The notes: a model not told the origin generated them from the letters alone. DNA of 64,000 bases from Prochlorococcus sp. AG-355-N16 (GCA_003278545.1 QCEF01000002.1:123785-187784), one strand, 5' to 3'. Positions 21,723-33,603 are shown, numbered from the stretch's first letter. Numbers and translations are program-made.

Positions 21723-21841
21723 TTTAAAAAATATTTTTTACTTTTGATTAATTAAATCTCTCCATAAGCAAGCCATCACATAAAAGAAAGAAAGACTTGA
21801 AAAGGTAAAGAGAAAAAAAAGAATGGGTCAATTTTCTATAA

Positions 21842-21946
21842 CTAAATTAGGCCAAATAATCCTGCAGTAAAACCAACAGCCGAAAAGAATGTGAACTCAA
21901 TCAAATCTCTTGGGGCGGAGTTCATAAATAAACCGATTTGAGTCAT
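21842..21946 (-). CDS. Membrane microprotein, 34 aa
   Basis: ATG to TAG, starting four bases after the stop of the 64-aa secreted protein gene, so probably co-transcribed. The product has a short N-terminal part (MTQIGLFMNSAPRDLIE) and a glycine- and phenylalanine-rich span (FTFFSAVGFTAGLFGLI). No family is recognised. Confidence 0.5.
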   Translation of the reverse strand: MTQIGLFMNSAPRDLIEFTFFSAVGFTAGLFGLI

Positions 21947-21950
21947 GATT

Positions 21951-22145
21951 TTATGACTTGAGAGAATCTTTTAAATCAAACTTTTCAGCTTTTTCAATTT
22001 GACACTCAGTATCATCTTCAGCACATTTGATTTCAGCTTTTTTGTTCATGTGGCTACTACAACCGCCTGCTATAACTGGTAAACCGGTCGTAGCCGTAAA
22101 ACCAGTTAAACATGCAAAAGCTATATAAGGAAAAAGTCTTTTCAT
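21951..22145 (-). CDS. Small exported cysteine protein, 64 aa
   Basis: A 64-residue protein with an N-terminal signal (MKRLFPYIAFACLTGFTA, hydrophobic to about residue 26), then GGCSSHMNKKAEIKCAEDD and TECQIEK. After cleavage near AGGC the cysteines could form disulfides, or the first could be lipid-modified, though AGGC is a poor lipobox. The tail is acidic. A 28-bp inverted repeat lies upstream of its start (see 22157-22184). No family is recognised. Confidence 0.65.
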   Translation of the reverse strand: MKRLFPYIAFACLTGFTATTGLPVIAGGCSSHMNKKAEIKCAEDDTECQIEKAEKFDLKDSLKS

Positions 22146-22156
22146 TTAATTGTTAC

Positions 22157-22184
22157 TTTATGTAAACTTATTATGTTACATAAA
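22157..22184 (-). promoter_or_regulatory. Operator-like inverted repeat TTTATGTAA-N10-TTACATAAA
   Basis: Two perfect nine-base arms (22157-22165 and 22176-22184) lie 11 bases upstream of the minus-strand start at 22145. The position, symmetry and spacing (19 bases centre to centre, near two helix turns) suit a dimeric regulator site. The rest of 22146-22346 shows no gene. Confidence 0.45.
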
Positions 22185-22346
22185 AAGCTCAAGTGTGAGT
22201 AGCTGATAATTCGCGTGCACCCTATACCAATCATCTAAAGTGATTTAGCAAACCTATGAGTTTTTTATTTATTTGAGTATTTTTACTTATATGTTGAGTT
22301 GAAGACTTTAAATAATTAATGTTTGTTTTGGGTTTATATATAAGTC

Positions 22347-22502
22347 ATGGATAAAGAACATTTAATTGATTTAATATCTAATAGCATTATTTCTGAGATT
22401 AAAGATCTCGAAATTAATGAGGAAAAATTGATTGCAAATAATTATTTAAATAATCTGAATTTAAATCAGCTTAGAATAATTTCTAAAGAATTTATTTTGT
22501 AA
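22347..22502 (+). CDS. Small hypothetical protein, 51 aa
   Basis: ATG to TAA. The soluble product is rich in Ile, Leu, Asn and Glu (MDKEHLIDLISNSIISEIKD onward) and probably all-helical, ending NQLRIISKEFIL. There is no family match. It lies upstream of the 61-aa gene in the same direction (78-base gap). Confidence 0.5.
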   Translation: MDKEHLIDLISNSIISEIKDLEINEEKLIANNYLNNLNLNQLRIISKEFIL

Positions 22503-22580
22503 TTTTTATTGAATATTTATTTAAATAAATGAGATTTTCTTTACTATCATTTGAATTTTAATAAGTTAATACCCTTTAAT

Positions 22581-22766
22581 ATGAATGATTCAGAAGAATT
22601 TAAACCTAGCCTTAAACAAATAAATGAGGATATCAGACCTACATGGGAAGATATCAAAAAACAATCAGAAGTTTTAGTTAACAAACTTGGTTGCCCTAGA
22701 TCATTTGTAGGAGGAATGCTTCATGCAATAGCAAGCGACTTCTCTGATATGAAAACTTGGGAATAA
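22581..22766 (+). CDS. Small hypothetical protein, 61 aa
   Basis: The ATG at 22581 is preferred; the frame is also open from a TTG at 22551. The soluble product (MNDSEEFKPSLKQINEDIRP, then TWEDIKKQSEVLVNKLGCPR) ends with AIASDFSDMKTWE, acidic and aromatic. The LGCPRSFVGGMLHAIASD part looks like a helical hairpin with one cysteine. The TAA is followed at once by the ATG of the next gene, indicating a bicistronic unit. No family is recognised. Confidence 0.6.
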   Translation: MNDSEEFKPSLKQINEDIRPTWEDIKKQSEVLVNKLGCPRSFVGGMLHAIASDFSDMKTWE

Positions 22767-22916
22767 ATGAAAAACTTATTACTTACACCACTTTTCAAAC
22801 TATTCAAAAAAAGCACTTTCCTCTTATCACTAAATCAAAACTCGTGCCCTGTTTTAGATGCTGAAGACATAAAAAAGCAAGAACAGAAAGAAGCTATTGA
22901 AAGGTTGTACCCGTAA
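22767..22916 (+). CDS. Small hypothetical protein, 49 aa
   Basis: ATG to TAA, starting directly after the stop of the 61-aa gene. An amphipathic N-terminus (MKNLLLTPLFKLFKKSTFLL) is followed by a short polar part with one cysteine and a charged helix (DAEDIKKQEQKEAIERLYP). It could bind membrane loosely through the N-terminus. No family is recognised. Confidence 0.5.
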   Translation: MKNLLLTPLFKLFKKSTFLLSLNQNSCPVLDAEDIKKQEQKEAIERLYP

Positions 22917-22929
22917 ACTTTTAACAGAA

Positions 22930-23004
22930 ATGTATCAGATCATATATACGATGCCGCACGGTCCCATGCACCCCCATGCCACCCATTACTTTCCTAAATT
23001 GTGA
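22930..23004 (+). CDS. Histidine-rich peptide, 24 aa (putative)
   Basis: ATG to TGA. The second half reads MPHGPMHPHATHYFPKL, with five histidines in 17 residues. The base composition (CCGCACGG, CACCCCCATGCC) is much richer in C than the surroundings, so it may instead be a structured RNA. If translated, it could bind nickel, copper or zinc. Confidence 0.3.
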   Translation: MYQIIYTMPHGPMHPHATHYFPKL

Positions 23005-23083
23005 CTTTGATGGATAATAAACATATAAAAAAAATCTGATTCTAGCAAAATTCTAGCAGATAAATTCCTTCAATTCCTTTGAT

Positions 23084-23542
23084 ATGACTGAAGAAAATTT
23101 TTGGCTAATGAAAAGTGAGCCTGATGCTTACAGCATTGATACTTTAAAAAATGACGGTGTAACTTTATGGGATGGAATAAGAAATTATCAGGCTCGAAAT
23201 TTTATGAGAAAAATGAATAAAGGAGATAAAATTTTTTTCTATCATTCGAATTGTAAACCCCCAGGGATTGTGGGACTTATGGAGGTAATTGATCTAAATA
23301 TTGTTGACCCTACTCAATTTGATCAAGATTCAAAATATTTTGATCCAAAATCGAAACCTGATAATCCGAGGTGGGATTGTGTAAAAGTAGAATATAAATT
23401 TAAATCAAATAAGATTTTAAGTTTACCTGAATTAAAGAATTTATTTAATGAGGATGAGTTATTAGTCGTAAAAAAAGGAAATAGGTTATCTATATTACCT
23501 GTCAGAAATGATATTGCAAAAATACTACTAGAAAAAATATAA
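23084..23542 (+). CDS. EVE domain protein (Thyn1-like)
   Basis: A 152-residue protein made of one EVE domain. It starts NFWLMKSEPDAYSIDTL and has LWDGIRNYQARNFMRKM and GDKIFFYHSNCKPPGIVGLMEV, the conserved segments of the Thyn1-like branch. EVE domains are related to PUA and YTH domains and bind modified bases in DNA or RNA. The length is typical. It is convergent with the DUF2811 gene, six bases away. The target modification in cyanobacteria is not established. Confidence 0.85.
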   Translation: MTEENFWLMKSEPDAYSIDTLKNDGVTLWDGIRNYQARNFMRKMNKGDKIFFYHSNCKPPGIVGLMEVIDLNIVDPTQFDQDSKYFDPKSKPDNPRWDCVKVEYKFKSNKILSLPELKNLFNEDELLVVKKGNRLSILPVRNDIAKILLEKI

Positions 23543-23548
23543 AGAATT

Positions 23549-23800
23549 TTAATCCTTAAAATTCATTGAAAACATATTGCCAATATAAAGTCTCGTTAAA
23601 TCCCTATTTTGAAATCCTTTTTGCATCAAAAATCCCGCAATAGCGGCTTGTAGTATCCTGTATTGATCCCAGTTAGGATGATCCTCGACGAATTCTTTCA
23701 TAGCCTTTTGAAGATTTTCTTGAAGTTCACATTTGAAACTTATTACATCATCATTATGATTTAATACTTTTGAATTTTCGTCGTAATTTAACTCTTGCAT
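23549..23800 (-). CDS. DUF2811 family protein
   Basis: An 83-residue soluble protein matching the cyanobacterial DUF2811 pattern: ISFKCELQENLQKAMKEFVE, then HPNWDQYRILQAAIAGFLMQ and LTRLYIGNMF. It is mostly helical, with one cysteine. The function is unknown; its presence supports cyanobacterial origin. It is transcribed away from the DnaA-box region that lies upstream. Confidence 0.8.
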   Translation of the reverse strand: MQELNYDENSKVLNHNDDVISFKCELQENLQKAMKEFVEDHPNWDQYRILQAAIAGFLMQKGFQNRDLTRLYIGNMFSMNFKD

Positions 23801-23997
23801 ATTGAAAAAACTTTATTGGAATTTAAATCTACAAAATGTAGTTTTCTCCAAAATTACTGAATAGTCAACAAGCATTATTAAGAGACAGTCTCAGGTTATA
23901 GAATAATGAGAATTCAGTCATAAATAGGGGATTCAGAGAAATCAATTTTATAAATTTAAATCTTACTTAAATATAAAGATTTATGTAAAATCAGAAG

Positions 23998-24060
23998 TTT
24001 TCCACATGCTTAAGATCATCAGATATTTTTTAAAAAAATACTGTGGAAAAGTTGTGAAAA
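23998..24060. other. Cluster of DnaA-box-like sites
   Basis: TTTTCCACA, the DnaA box form reported for cyanobacteria, occurs at 23998-24006. Its exact reverse complement TGTGGAAAA is at 24042-24050, and a one-mismatch form TTGTGAAAA follows at 24052-24060. The sites sit in an AT-rich 313-base intergenic region (23801-24113) that otherwise has no gene. Confidence 0.45.
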
Positions 24061-24076
24061 ATTTTTTTTGGGAAGG

Positions 24077-24098
24077 GGAAATTTTTTCTAAAATTTCC
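24077..24098 (-). repeat. Perfect hairpin beside the DnaA boxes
   Basis: GGAAATTTT (24077-24085) pairs exactly with AAAATTTCC (24090-24098) around TTCT. It lies 15 bases after the stop of the DUF1818 gene. No T run follows on the minus strand, so termination is uncertain. Confidence 0.45.
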
Positions 24099-24113
24099 AA
24101 TTTTATTTATCTT

Positions 24114-24485
24114 TTAATCCATTGATTCCCACATCTTTTTTATTTCATAAAATAAATTTTGTGCGATTGGTATCGGCCAATACATTTCGAAGGATCTAGT
24201 TTGGTCTTGACTTTCAAAAACAAACCTTAAACTCCATTCATTTTTTTTTCCTTCTAAGTGGATATACCAAGGTAGTTGTTCTAATTCTAAAGTAATAGAT
24301 TCTTCATCCATTAGTTCATCTTTGATAACTAATAGTTGTTCATTAATTCTTAAAAGTAGAAGGTACAGTGAATTGAATTCACTTTTTTGTAACTCGATTG
24401 ACCAATTGTCTACACCAATCAAAAAGCAAAATTTGCCTTTTTTTAAATCTTTAAGTAATCTCCATCTTTTTTGGTCTTTTACCAA
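24114..24485 (-). CDS. DUF1818 family protein
   Basis: A 123-residue soluble protein with the DUF1818 pattern: RWRLLKDLKKGKFCFLIGVD near the start, LEQLPWYIHLEGKKNEWSLR in the middle and MYWPIPIAQNLFYEIKKMWE at the end. The family is confined mainly to cyanobacteria and plastid-bearing lineages; its function is unknown. It starts two bases after the rpoZ stop, so it is co-transcribed with the omega subunit. Confidence 0.8.
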   Translation of the reverse strand: MVKDQKRWRLLKDLKKGKFCFLIGVDNWSIELQKSEFNSLYLLLLRINEQLLVIKDELMDEESITLELEQLPWYIHLEGKKNEWSLRFVFESQDQTRSFEMYWPIPIAQNLFYEIKKMWESMD

Positions 24486-24487
24486 AA

Positions 24488-24724
24488 TTAGCCTGGAAGT
24501 AAATCTGGTTGATCTTGCTCATCACTTAGTTCAATAATTGACCTTTGAACGGGTTTAATAGTTGATTCCTCTAATAAGCCATCAAAATCATCAAAACGTC
24601 TTTGTTTAGCTCTGAAAGCAATTTTCACTGTAGTTAAATATCTATTAGTTGATTTTCTTATCAAGCTCTCACCTCTCTTTGCAAGATCATTAGAATCTAT
24701 TCCGGCATTGTTAGATATGTTCAT
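24488..24724 (-). CDS. rpoZ: DNA-directed RNA polymerase omega subunit
   Basis: A 78-residue protein. The omega core appears as [20 protein letters not shown] and [15 protein letters not shown], in place of the usual helix that clamps beta'. This is the cyanobacterial form, with the tail [15 protein letters not shown]. Omega aids polymerase assembly and sigma recruitment. It forms a two-gene unit with the DUF1818 gene and is divergent from the Hsp70-like gene (97-base gap). Confidence 0.9.
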   Translation of the reverse strand: MNISNNAGIDSNDLAKRGESLIRKSTNRYLTTVKIAFRAKQRRFDDFDGLLEESTIKPVQRSIIELSDEQDQPDLLPG

Positions 24725-24821
24725 TAAAAAAATTTATTACTATAAGATGTATTTTACAATTTATTCGACCATTTCAAAACATAAATTACAAAAAGAACTT
24801 AATTGATTTAAATAATTTCAT

Positions 24822-26390
24822 ATGGAAGAAAGTTTATCTGGAACACTTGCTATCGATTTAGGGAACACAAATACTGTTGTTGCTTTTCAAGATCAAAAAG
24901 ATATAAATTCTGTTTTAGTTGAAATACCGAATATTACATCTTCCCCAGGAGTTATTCCTTCAGCAGTTTGGTTTGAGGAACCTTCAAAGATTACAAAAAT
25001 TGGTATTAGTGCTCTAAAGATGAGGGATAACTCAAATTCTGATTTATTTTTTCATTCGAACTTTAAAAGATTAATTGGAAATTCTATTGAAAAAATTAAC
25101 CAAAAAAATATCTTAAACCCTAATGAATGTGGCGAAAAATTTTTTCAAATTTTGTGGGCAAACATTCCGCACAAGTATGAGATCAAAAGACTTGTTTTAA
25201 CTGCTCCCATAGATACATATAAGGGATACAGAGAATGGTTAGTTAACCTTTGCGAGGAAATATCTGTAGATGAAATAGCCCTTGTTGATGAGCCTACTGC
25301 GGCAAGTTTAGGAATAAATGTACCATTTGGCTCAAAAATTATGACATTAGATATTGGAGGAAGTACAGTAGATATGAATATAGTCAAAATAGAGGGAGGA
25401 GAAGGAAAATCTGGTCCAATAGCTGAACTATTAAAATTTAAAGGTAATGATGTAAGCTCAATTTCAAAACAAAAAATAAGGTGTGCTGAAATAATTGGAA
25501 AAACAGGTTCAAAAATTGGTGGGAAAGATATTGATCAATGGATAGTTGATTATTTTATTCCAGGTAATAATTATATTAATAATCTCTCTAAGGCAGAAAA
25601 AATAAAATGTAAACTCAGCTCATCTGTAATCAAATATGAAAATAAATATCCAATAAAATTATTAACTGCAAAAAATAAAGAAAGTGAATTTTATCTTAGT
25701 AAAGAAATATTTGAGCAAATACTCATTGAAAATAATTTTCTTAATCACCTTAACTCTTTACTTAAAGATTTATTAAATCAAGCAAGAGGTAAATTTTGCA
25801 CAGTTGAAGACTTAAATGCAATAGTTTTGGTTGGTGGAGGAACTCAAATACCATTGATTAAAGAATGGATAACAAAAAAAATTCCAAAAATTCAAATAAA
25901 GTCGCCACCCCCTATTGAATCAATAGCTTTGGGAGCTTTAACAATGACCCCGGGAGTAAAAATTAAAGACATTTTAAACAAAGGGTTATCTATAAGATTA
26001 TTTAATAAAAGAGAGCAGAAACACTTTTGGCATCCTATTTTTTGCAAAGGTCAAACATGGCCAACAGAAACACCCTTTAAACTGATTCTTCAAGCCAGTA
26101 AAAACAATCAGAAAATATTCGAAATAATAATTGGAGAGACACAAAAAGAAAGAGCATATGATGTTATTTTTGAAAATGGATTACCAAAGTTATCAGAGAT
26201 TCAAAATGAAGAAGAAATTATAAAATGGGACAAAAAACCACTCAAAATAGTATTAAAAAATAAATCTAATATTGGAGAAGATACTTTAAAACTTTTTTTT
26301 AAAATTACGAAAAATGCCGATTTGTTGGTTAAGTGTTTTGATGTTAAAGATGAATTTTTTGGAGAATATAATTTAGGAAATATCTTCTGA
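24822..26390 (+). CDS. Hsp70 (DnaK)-like protein
   Basis: A 522-residue protein of the actin/Hsp70 ATPase superfamily. The phosphate-1 loop is AIDLGNTNTVVAF (about 10-22), VDEPTAASLG lies at about 156-165, the phosphate-2 loop is DIGGSTVDM, and the adenosine loop VLVGGGTQIP lies near residue 336. A shorter beta-rich region follows, but the C-terminal lid and the DnaK tail are missing; full DnaK has about 635 residues. It is an additional Hsp70 homologue, of the kind cyanobacteria carry in several copies. The substrate and co-chaperone are unknown. It is convergent with pyrR. Confidence 0.8.
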   Translation: MEESLSGTLAIDLGNTNTVVAFQDQKDINSVLVEIPNITSSPGVIPSAVWFEEPSKITKIGISALKMRDNSNSDLFFHSNFKRLIGNSIEKINQKNILNPNECGEKFFQILWANIPHKYEIKRLVLTAPIDTYKGYREWLVNLCEEISVDEIALVDEPTAASLGINVPFGSKIMTLDIGGSTVDMNIVKIEGGEGKSGPIAELLKFKGNDVSSISKQKIRCAEIIGKTGSKIGGKDIDQWIVDYFIPGNNYINNLSKAEKIKCKLSSSVIKYENKYPIKLLTAKNKESEFYLSKEIFEQILIENNFLNHLNSLLKDLLNQARGKFCTVEDLNAIVLVGGGTQIPLIKEWITKKIPKIQIKSPPPIESIALGALTMTPGVKIKDILNKGLSIRLFNKREQKHFWHPIFCKGQTWPTETPFKLILQASKNNQKIFEIIIGETQKERAYDVIFENGLPKLSEIQNEEEIIKWDKKPLKIVLKNKSNIGEDTLKLFFKITKNADLLVKCFDVKDEFFGEYNLGNIF

Positions 26391-26397
26391 AAGATAG

Positions 26398-26934
26398 CTA
26401 TTCAAGAAAAACTCCTTCTTTATTATCAACATTATTTAAACGTAAACTAATACTTTCTATTTTACTAGTTGGCACTTTTTTACCACAAAAATCTGGCTGA
26501 ATGGGTAATTCTCTATGACCTCTATCTACCATTACTAGTAACATCACCCTTTGAGGTCTGCCCCATGAATATAAAGCATCCATTGCAGCTCTAATTGTTC
26601 TACCTGTGTAAATTACATCATCTATTAAAAGAATTTCTTTTTTCTCAATAGGAGTTGGAATATCAGCAGCTTGTATAAGGCGAGTTCCAACTCTATTTTG
26701 GTCATCTCTATAAAAAGTTGGATCAATTGTTCCTTTTCTAACTCTTAAACCTGTTCTAGAGAATAATTCCTTTTCTAGCACTTCGGTCAGAGCAATTCCT
26801 CTTGTCGGGATACCAATCAATAGAAGGTTGTCCAGTTTTTTTACTTTTTCGATAATTTCGCAAGTTAAACGCGAAATAGTTTTTCTAAGTTCAACTTCAG
26901 TAAGTATTACAATCTTTTTTGACTTCTTGGACAT
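26398..26934 (-). CDS. pyrR: Bifunctional pyr regulator / uracil phosphoribosyltransferase
   Basis: A 178-residue protein of the PyrR family. The PRPP motif ILLIDDVIYTGRTIRAAMDA lies at about 97-116; GIPTRGIALTEVLEKEL is the conserved N-terminal segment. PyrR binds UMP and pyr mRNA in many bacteria and has weak uracil phosphoribosyltransferase activity. No pyrimidine biosynthesis gene is near, so enzymatic salvage may be its main role here. The length is normal. It is divergent from gpmI. Confidence 0.9.
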   Translation of the reverse strand: MSKKSKKIVILTEVELRKTISRLTCEIIEKVKKLDNLLLIGIPTRGIALTEVLEKELFSRTGLRVRKGTIDPTFYRDDQNRVGTRLIQAADIPTPIEKKEILLIDDVIYTGRTIRAAMDALYSWGRPQRVMLLVMVDRGHRELPIQPDFCGKKVPTSKIESISLRLNNVDNKEGVFLE

Positions 26935-27071
26935 GATTTATCAAGAAATAAAATTAATCTAATATTTGCATAAATTAGCAAAAGCTAACTATGTTAAATA
27001 TAAATTGTTAAAGAGCAACGTTTGAAGCTAAATTTAAGGTTGGATCAGTTAACAATGAATTTGATCTAAAT

Positions 27072-28694
27072 ATGTCAAAGATTAGCAGCAAAAATATAAA
27101 AAGTTTAAGTGTTCCTCAGAGCCCTGTAGTTCTTGCAATACTAGATGGATGGGGATATCGAAAAGAAAAATCAGATAATGCTATAAAAAGTGCCAGTACA
27201 CCAATCATGGACTCATTGTGGCATGCTTACCCGCACACGCTAATAAGTGCCAGTGGATCTGATGTAGGCCTACCAGATGGTCAAATGGGCAATTCAGAGG
27301 TGGGGCACCTTACCATTGGTTCGGGAAGAATAATACAACAAGAACTTGTAAGGATTTCGAATATTGTAAAAAATAATCAATTAGGCTTGGTCAATGAGTT
27401 AAAAGAGATGGCTGCTTCATTAAAGAAAAATAATTCTACTTTGCATATCACGGGATTATGTTCTGATGGAGGAGTTCATAGTCATATCGATCATTTATTA
27501 GGTTTAATAAAATGGGCATCTGATAATAAACTTAAAAAAGTTGCAATCCATATTATTACTGATGGAAGAGATACTAATGCTAAAAGTGCTTTGAAATATT
27601 TAAATCAAATAGAAGCATGTATAAAAAAATATAACGTAGGCGAAATAGCTTCCATATGTGGAAGATACTGGATAATGGATAGAAATCTTTTATGGGATAG
27701 AACAGAAAAAGCATATTCTAATTTGACTGATCCAGATATTCAAATAACAAATTTTTCTCCCAAGGATTACATAGAAATAAGTTATGCCAAAAACATAACC
27801 GATGAATTTATTGAGCCCGTAAGAATGTCTGAAAACTATCTTAAAGATGGAGATAGTTTGATTTGCTTTAACTTTCGTCCAGACAGAGCAAGACAAATAG
27901 TCAAATCCCTTTCACTAAATCAATTCTCAGACTTTGAAAGAAAAAATTATCCAAATCTAGATTTTGTTACATTTACTCAATATGATCCCAACTTTCCCGT
28001 TAAAGTTGCATTCCCTCCTGAATCACTCAATAATTTTATAGGCCAAATAGTTTCTGAAAACGGACTAAAACAATACAGAACCGCGGAAACTGAAAAATAT
28101 CCACACGTAACATACTTTTTCAATGGAGGAGTTGAAATACCCTTACCTGGAGAAGAGAGACATTTGATTCCATCTCCAAGAGTAGCAACCTATGATATGA
28201 AACCCGAAATGTCGGCTGAGGAATTAACTATTAGTTGCTCTAAAGCAATTAAAAGCGGTAATTATGCTTTTGTTGTAATCAATTTTGCCAATCCTGATAT
28301 GGTTGGTCATACAGGCAACATGGATGCAACAATTAAAGCTATAGAGAAAGTAGATAAATGTATAGGTCAAATAGTTAATGCTACTGGAGAAATGGGCGGA
28401 AGCATTGTTATTACAGCCGATCATGGTAACGCAGAGGTAATGAAAGGATCTAAAGGAGAACCATGGACAGCACACACAATAAATAAAGTTCCATTAATTT
28501 TGATTGAGGGTGAAAAAAGAAAAATACCAAATATGGGAAACGAAATTAATTTAAGAGAAAACGCAGGGCTAGCAGATATTGCTCCCACTTTATTGCAATT
28601 ATTAAATCTACCAGTACCAAGAGAAATGACAGGCAAATCGCTTATTCAAGAAATTGAATTAAAGGGTTATAATAAGGTCGTTCAACACGTTTAG
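27072..28694 (+). CDS. gpmI: 2,3-bisphosphoglycerate-independent phosphoglycerate mutase
   Basis: A 540-residue enzyme interconverting 3- and 2-phosphoglycerate in the cytoplasm. It has the alkaline-phosphatase fold: [10 protein letters not shown] (first metal Asp), [14 protein letters not shown] with the nucleophilic serine, [25 protein letters not shown], and the late [12 protein letters not shown] and GEPWTAHT metal sites. All catalytic positions look intact. It is followed 23 bases later by secG, as in other Prochlorococcus genomes. Confidence 0.95.
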   Translation: MSKISSKNIKSLSVPQSPVVLAILDGWGYRKEKSDNAIKSASTPIMDSLWHAYPHTLISASGSDVGLPDGQMGNSEVGHLTIGSGRIIQQELVRISNIVKNNQLGLVNELKEMAASLKKNNSTLHITGLCSDGGVHSHIDHLLGLIKWASDNKLKKVAIHIITDGRDTNAKSALKYLNQIEACIKKYNVGEIASICGRYWIMDRNLLWDRTEKAYSNLTDPDIQITNFSPKDYIEISYAKNITDEFIEPVRMSENYLKDGDSLICFNFRPDRARQIVKSLSLNQFSDFERKNYPNLDFVTFTQYDPNFPVKVAFPPESLNNFIGQIVSENGLKQYRTAETEKYPHVTYFFNGGVEIPLPGEERHLIPSPRVATYDMKPEMSAEELTISCSKAIKSGNYAFVVINFANPDMVGHTGNMDATIKAIEKVDKCIGQIVNATGEMGGSIVITADHGNAEVMKGSKGEPWTAHTINKVPLILIEGEKRKIPNMGNEINLRENAGLADIAPTLLQLLNLPVPREMTGKSLIQEIELKGYNKVVQHV

Positions 28695-28717
28695 AGTAAA
28701 TAAAAGTTTTTTAAGCA

Positions 28718-28945
28718 ATGATTCAAATTATTAGTTGGATTTGGGTATTTTCTGGAGTTCTTCTCATTCTCTTAGTTTTACTTCATAGTCCCAAAGGTGA
28801 TGGCATGGGAGGGATAGCCGCTAGTGGAAGCTCTATGTTCAACAGTGCAAGTAGTGCAGAAGCCTCTCTAAACAAAATAACTTGGACTTTTTTAGTGATA
28901 TTTTTATCTCTGGCAATTATTCTTAGCGCTGGTTGGATTTCATAA
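28718..28945 (+). CDS. secG: Preprotein translocase subunit SecG
   Basis: A 75-residue membrane protein. Two spans (about residues 5-22 and 53-73) flank a glycine- and serine-rich loop HSPKGDGMGGIAASGSSMF, the classic SecG layout. It aids SecA-driven export with SecY and SecE. It starts 23 bases after gpmI and is followed by a hairpin shared with groEL. Confidence 0.9.
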   Translation: MIQIISWIWVFSGVLLILLVLLHSPKGDGMGGIAASGSSMFNSASSAEASLNKITWTFLVIFLSLAIILSAGWIS

Positions 28946-28954
28946 AAGTTGAAA

Positions 28955-28979
28955 AAGGGACCATTTTGAATGATCCCTT
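28955..28979 (-). terminator. Bidirectional terminator between secG and groEL
   Basis: AAGGGACCAT (28955-28964) pairs with ATGATCCCTT (28970-28979) around five bases, with one C-A mismatch. On the minus strand a TTTTT run follows, so it suits groEL best; it may also end secG. Confidence 0.7.
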
Positions 28980-29009
28980 CTAAAAATTTATTGAAAACTA
29001 TTGTTTAGT

Positions 29010-30674
<1,665 letters not shown>

Positions 30675-30698
30675 TTAATAATTTTTGAAACAAATATT

Positions 30699-31010
30699 TT
30701 AGCTTACTACAGCTAAAATATCCTTTTCTGAGAGCAAGACATATTCATCTCCTCCCAATTTAATGTCTGTGCCAGCATATTTGCTGTACAAAACTTTATC
30801 GCCAATACTCACTTCTGGAGTTTGTCGAGAACCATCGTCATTAAGTTTGCCAGGGCCCACCTGAGCAACTTCTCCAACCTGTGGTTTTTCTTTAGCTGAA
30901 TCAGGCAAAAGAATGCCCCCAGCAGTTTTTTCCTCAGATGCGGAAACTTTAATAAATATTCTATCTCCCAGTGGTTTTACTGTAGAGACTGTAAGTGAAA
31001 CAGCTGCCAT
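30699..31010 (-). CDS. groS: Co-chaperonin GroES
   Basis: A 103-residue co-chaperonin that caps GroEL. It has [20 protein letters not shown] near the start, the mobile loop [18 protein letters not shown], and the closing [12 protein letters not shown]. The length is normal. It is first in the groES-groEL operon and divergent from atpD across 218 bases that hold several hairpins. Confidence 0.97.
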
Positions 31011-31127
31011 AGATTAATGGAGGATCATAATTGAGACGCTTTGCGTCATAAATTTGGAAAGAAAAGTTTTCCTTCCGTATCATCAACAACATAATCTGCA
31101 AAGCGGCAATTAAACCATACTTAAACT

Positions 31128-31143
31128 GTTCGGGTGGCCGAAC
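31128..31143. repeat. Perfect GTTCGG/CCGAAC hairpin between groES and atpD
   Basis: GTTCGG (31128-31133) and CCGAAC (31138-31143) pair around GTGG. Together with GACGC-TTT-GCGTC at about 31032-31044 it makes the divergent groES/atpD region unusually structured and GC-rich. It may lie in the atpD 5' leader. Confidence 0.4.
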
Positions 31144-31225
31144 CCATTTAACGAATCTACCCATGAGGTGGTAGTATTTTCGGATTATGAGCTGTTTAAA
31201 TCAGCTATTCATCACCAATCAATAA

Positions 31226-32689
<1,464 letters not shown>

Positions 32690-32727
32690 ATATCTATATA
32701 TATTTAACCTTCAATAATTTTAAATTA

Positions 32728-33132
32728 ATGGCAATTTCTCTAAAAGTCTTAGCTCCTAATAAAAATGTTTACCAAGGCGAAGCTGAAGAAGTAATCCTTC
32801 CTAGTACTACTGGTCAACTTGGTATACTACCAGGGCACATTTCTTTAGTTACTGCTATAGATATTGGCGTTTTAAGGCTAAGAATGAATTCCCAGTGGAA
32901 ATCAATAGCTCTTATGGGAGGCTTCGCTGAAATTGAATCAGATGAAGTTATAGTTTTAGTAAATAATGCTGAAATTGGTTCTGAAATTAATTTGCAAAAT
33001 GCTGAACAAGATCTTAAAGAAGCAAAATTAACAATTAGCAAATTTTCTGAAAATGAAAAAAATCCAGAGAAATTTAAAGCCTTAAAAGAGGTTTCAAAGG
33101 CTGAGGCTAGGATACAAGCAGCAAAGAACTAA
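32728..33132 (+). CDS. atpC: ATP synthase F1 subunit epsilon
   Basis: A 134-residue subunit. The N-terminal beta-sandwich carries [20 protein letters not shown]; the C-terminal part is a helical pair ([14 protein letters not shown], then [18 protein letters not shown]) that can inhibit ATP hydrolysis. It starts 38 bases after atpD and is convergent with the PSRP-3 gene. Confidence 0.95.
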   Translation: MAISLKVLAPNKNVYQGEAEEVILPSTTGQLGILPGHISLVTAIDIGVLRLRMNSQWKSIALMGGFAEIESDEVIVLVNNAEIGSEINLQNAEQDLKEAKLTISKFSENEKNPEKFKALKEVSKAEARIQAAKN

Positions 33133-33135
33133 TAT

Positions 33136-33603
33136 TTAAGCGGTTCCACAAAAAGTTACTTCGGGAAACTTTAATTTGGCTTCTTCTAATTTTTTTGTTT
33201 TACCTTCTTCTTGCCAGTAATTTATAACTTCAGTAGCTTTATTCAATATCTCTACTCTCTCGTTATTTGTAATCCAACCTTTATTCTCAAGTTCACTTTT
33301 TAATTTTTCCCAAGCATCATCTCTTGGCCAAAAATAATAGGCAGTTAGAGGACTTGGGCCTCCACCTACTATTTGATCCACTGCTAAAGCCACATTATCA
33401 GGTAGCCACAATACTTTAATTATGAACCTTCCTTCATCAGGTTTAGGGGTATAACCAGTGGGCACCCCATCTTCATCAATCGTGGCAGCTGCTAATACAG
33501 CTGAGGCGCCCATCATTCCTAAATTAGGAGAAGTATTTTTAGAGTTTGGTGCATCACTGTTTTTTTCTGTTGAACTTTGATTTAACTTATCTGATGAAGT
33601 CAT
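33136..33603 (-). CDS. Ribosomal protein PSRP-3 (Ycf65, cS23)
   Basis: A 155-residue protein. A disordered N-terminus (about 1-55) leads to the Ycf65/PSRP-3 domain: [40 protein letters not shown], then [15 protein letters not shown]-3 is a subunit of the 30S ribosome found only in cyanobacteria and plastids. The N-terminal extension is longer than in plastid homologues. The start at 33603 is an ATG; the acidic/serine-rich extension could be partly non-native if a later start is used. It is convergent with atpC. Confidence 0.85.
   Translation of the reverse strand: MTSSDKLNQSSTEKNSDAPNSKNTSPNLGMMGASAVLAAATIDEDGVPTGYTPKPDEGRFIIKVLWLPDNVALAVDQIVGGGPSPLTAYYFWPRDDAWEKLKSELENKGWITNNERVEILNKATEVINYWQEEGKTKKLEEAKLKFPEVTFCGTA

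Noticed and set aside
23801..24113. Main replication origin
   Set aside because: Three DnaA-like boxes alone are weak evidence, no dnaA or dnaN gene is near, and the strand layout of neighbours does not switch in the way expected at an origin.
30961..31164. Minus-strand open frame of 67 codons upstream of groES
   Set aside because: It overlaps the groES start in another frame and covers the structured intergenic region; composition is not convincing.
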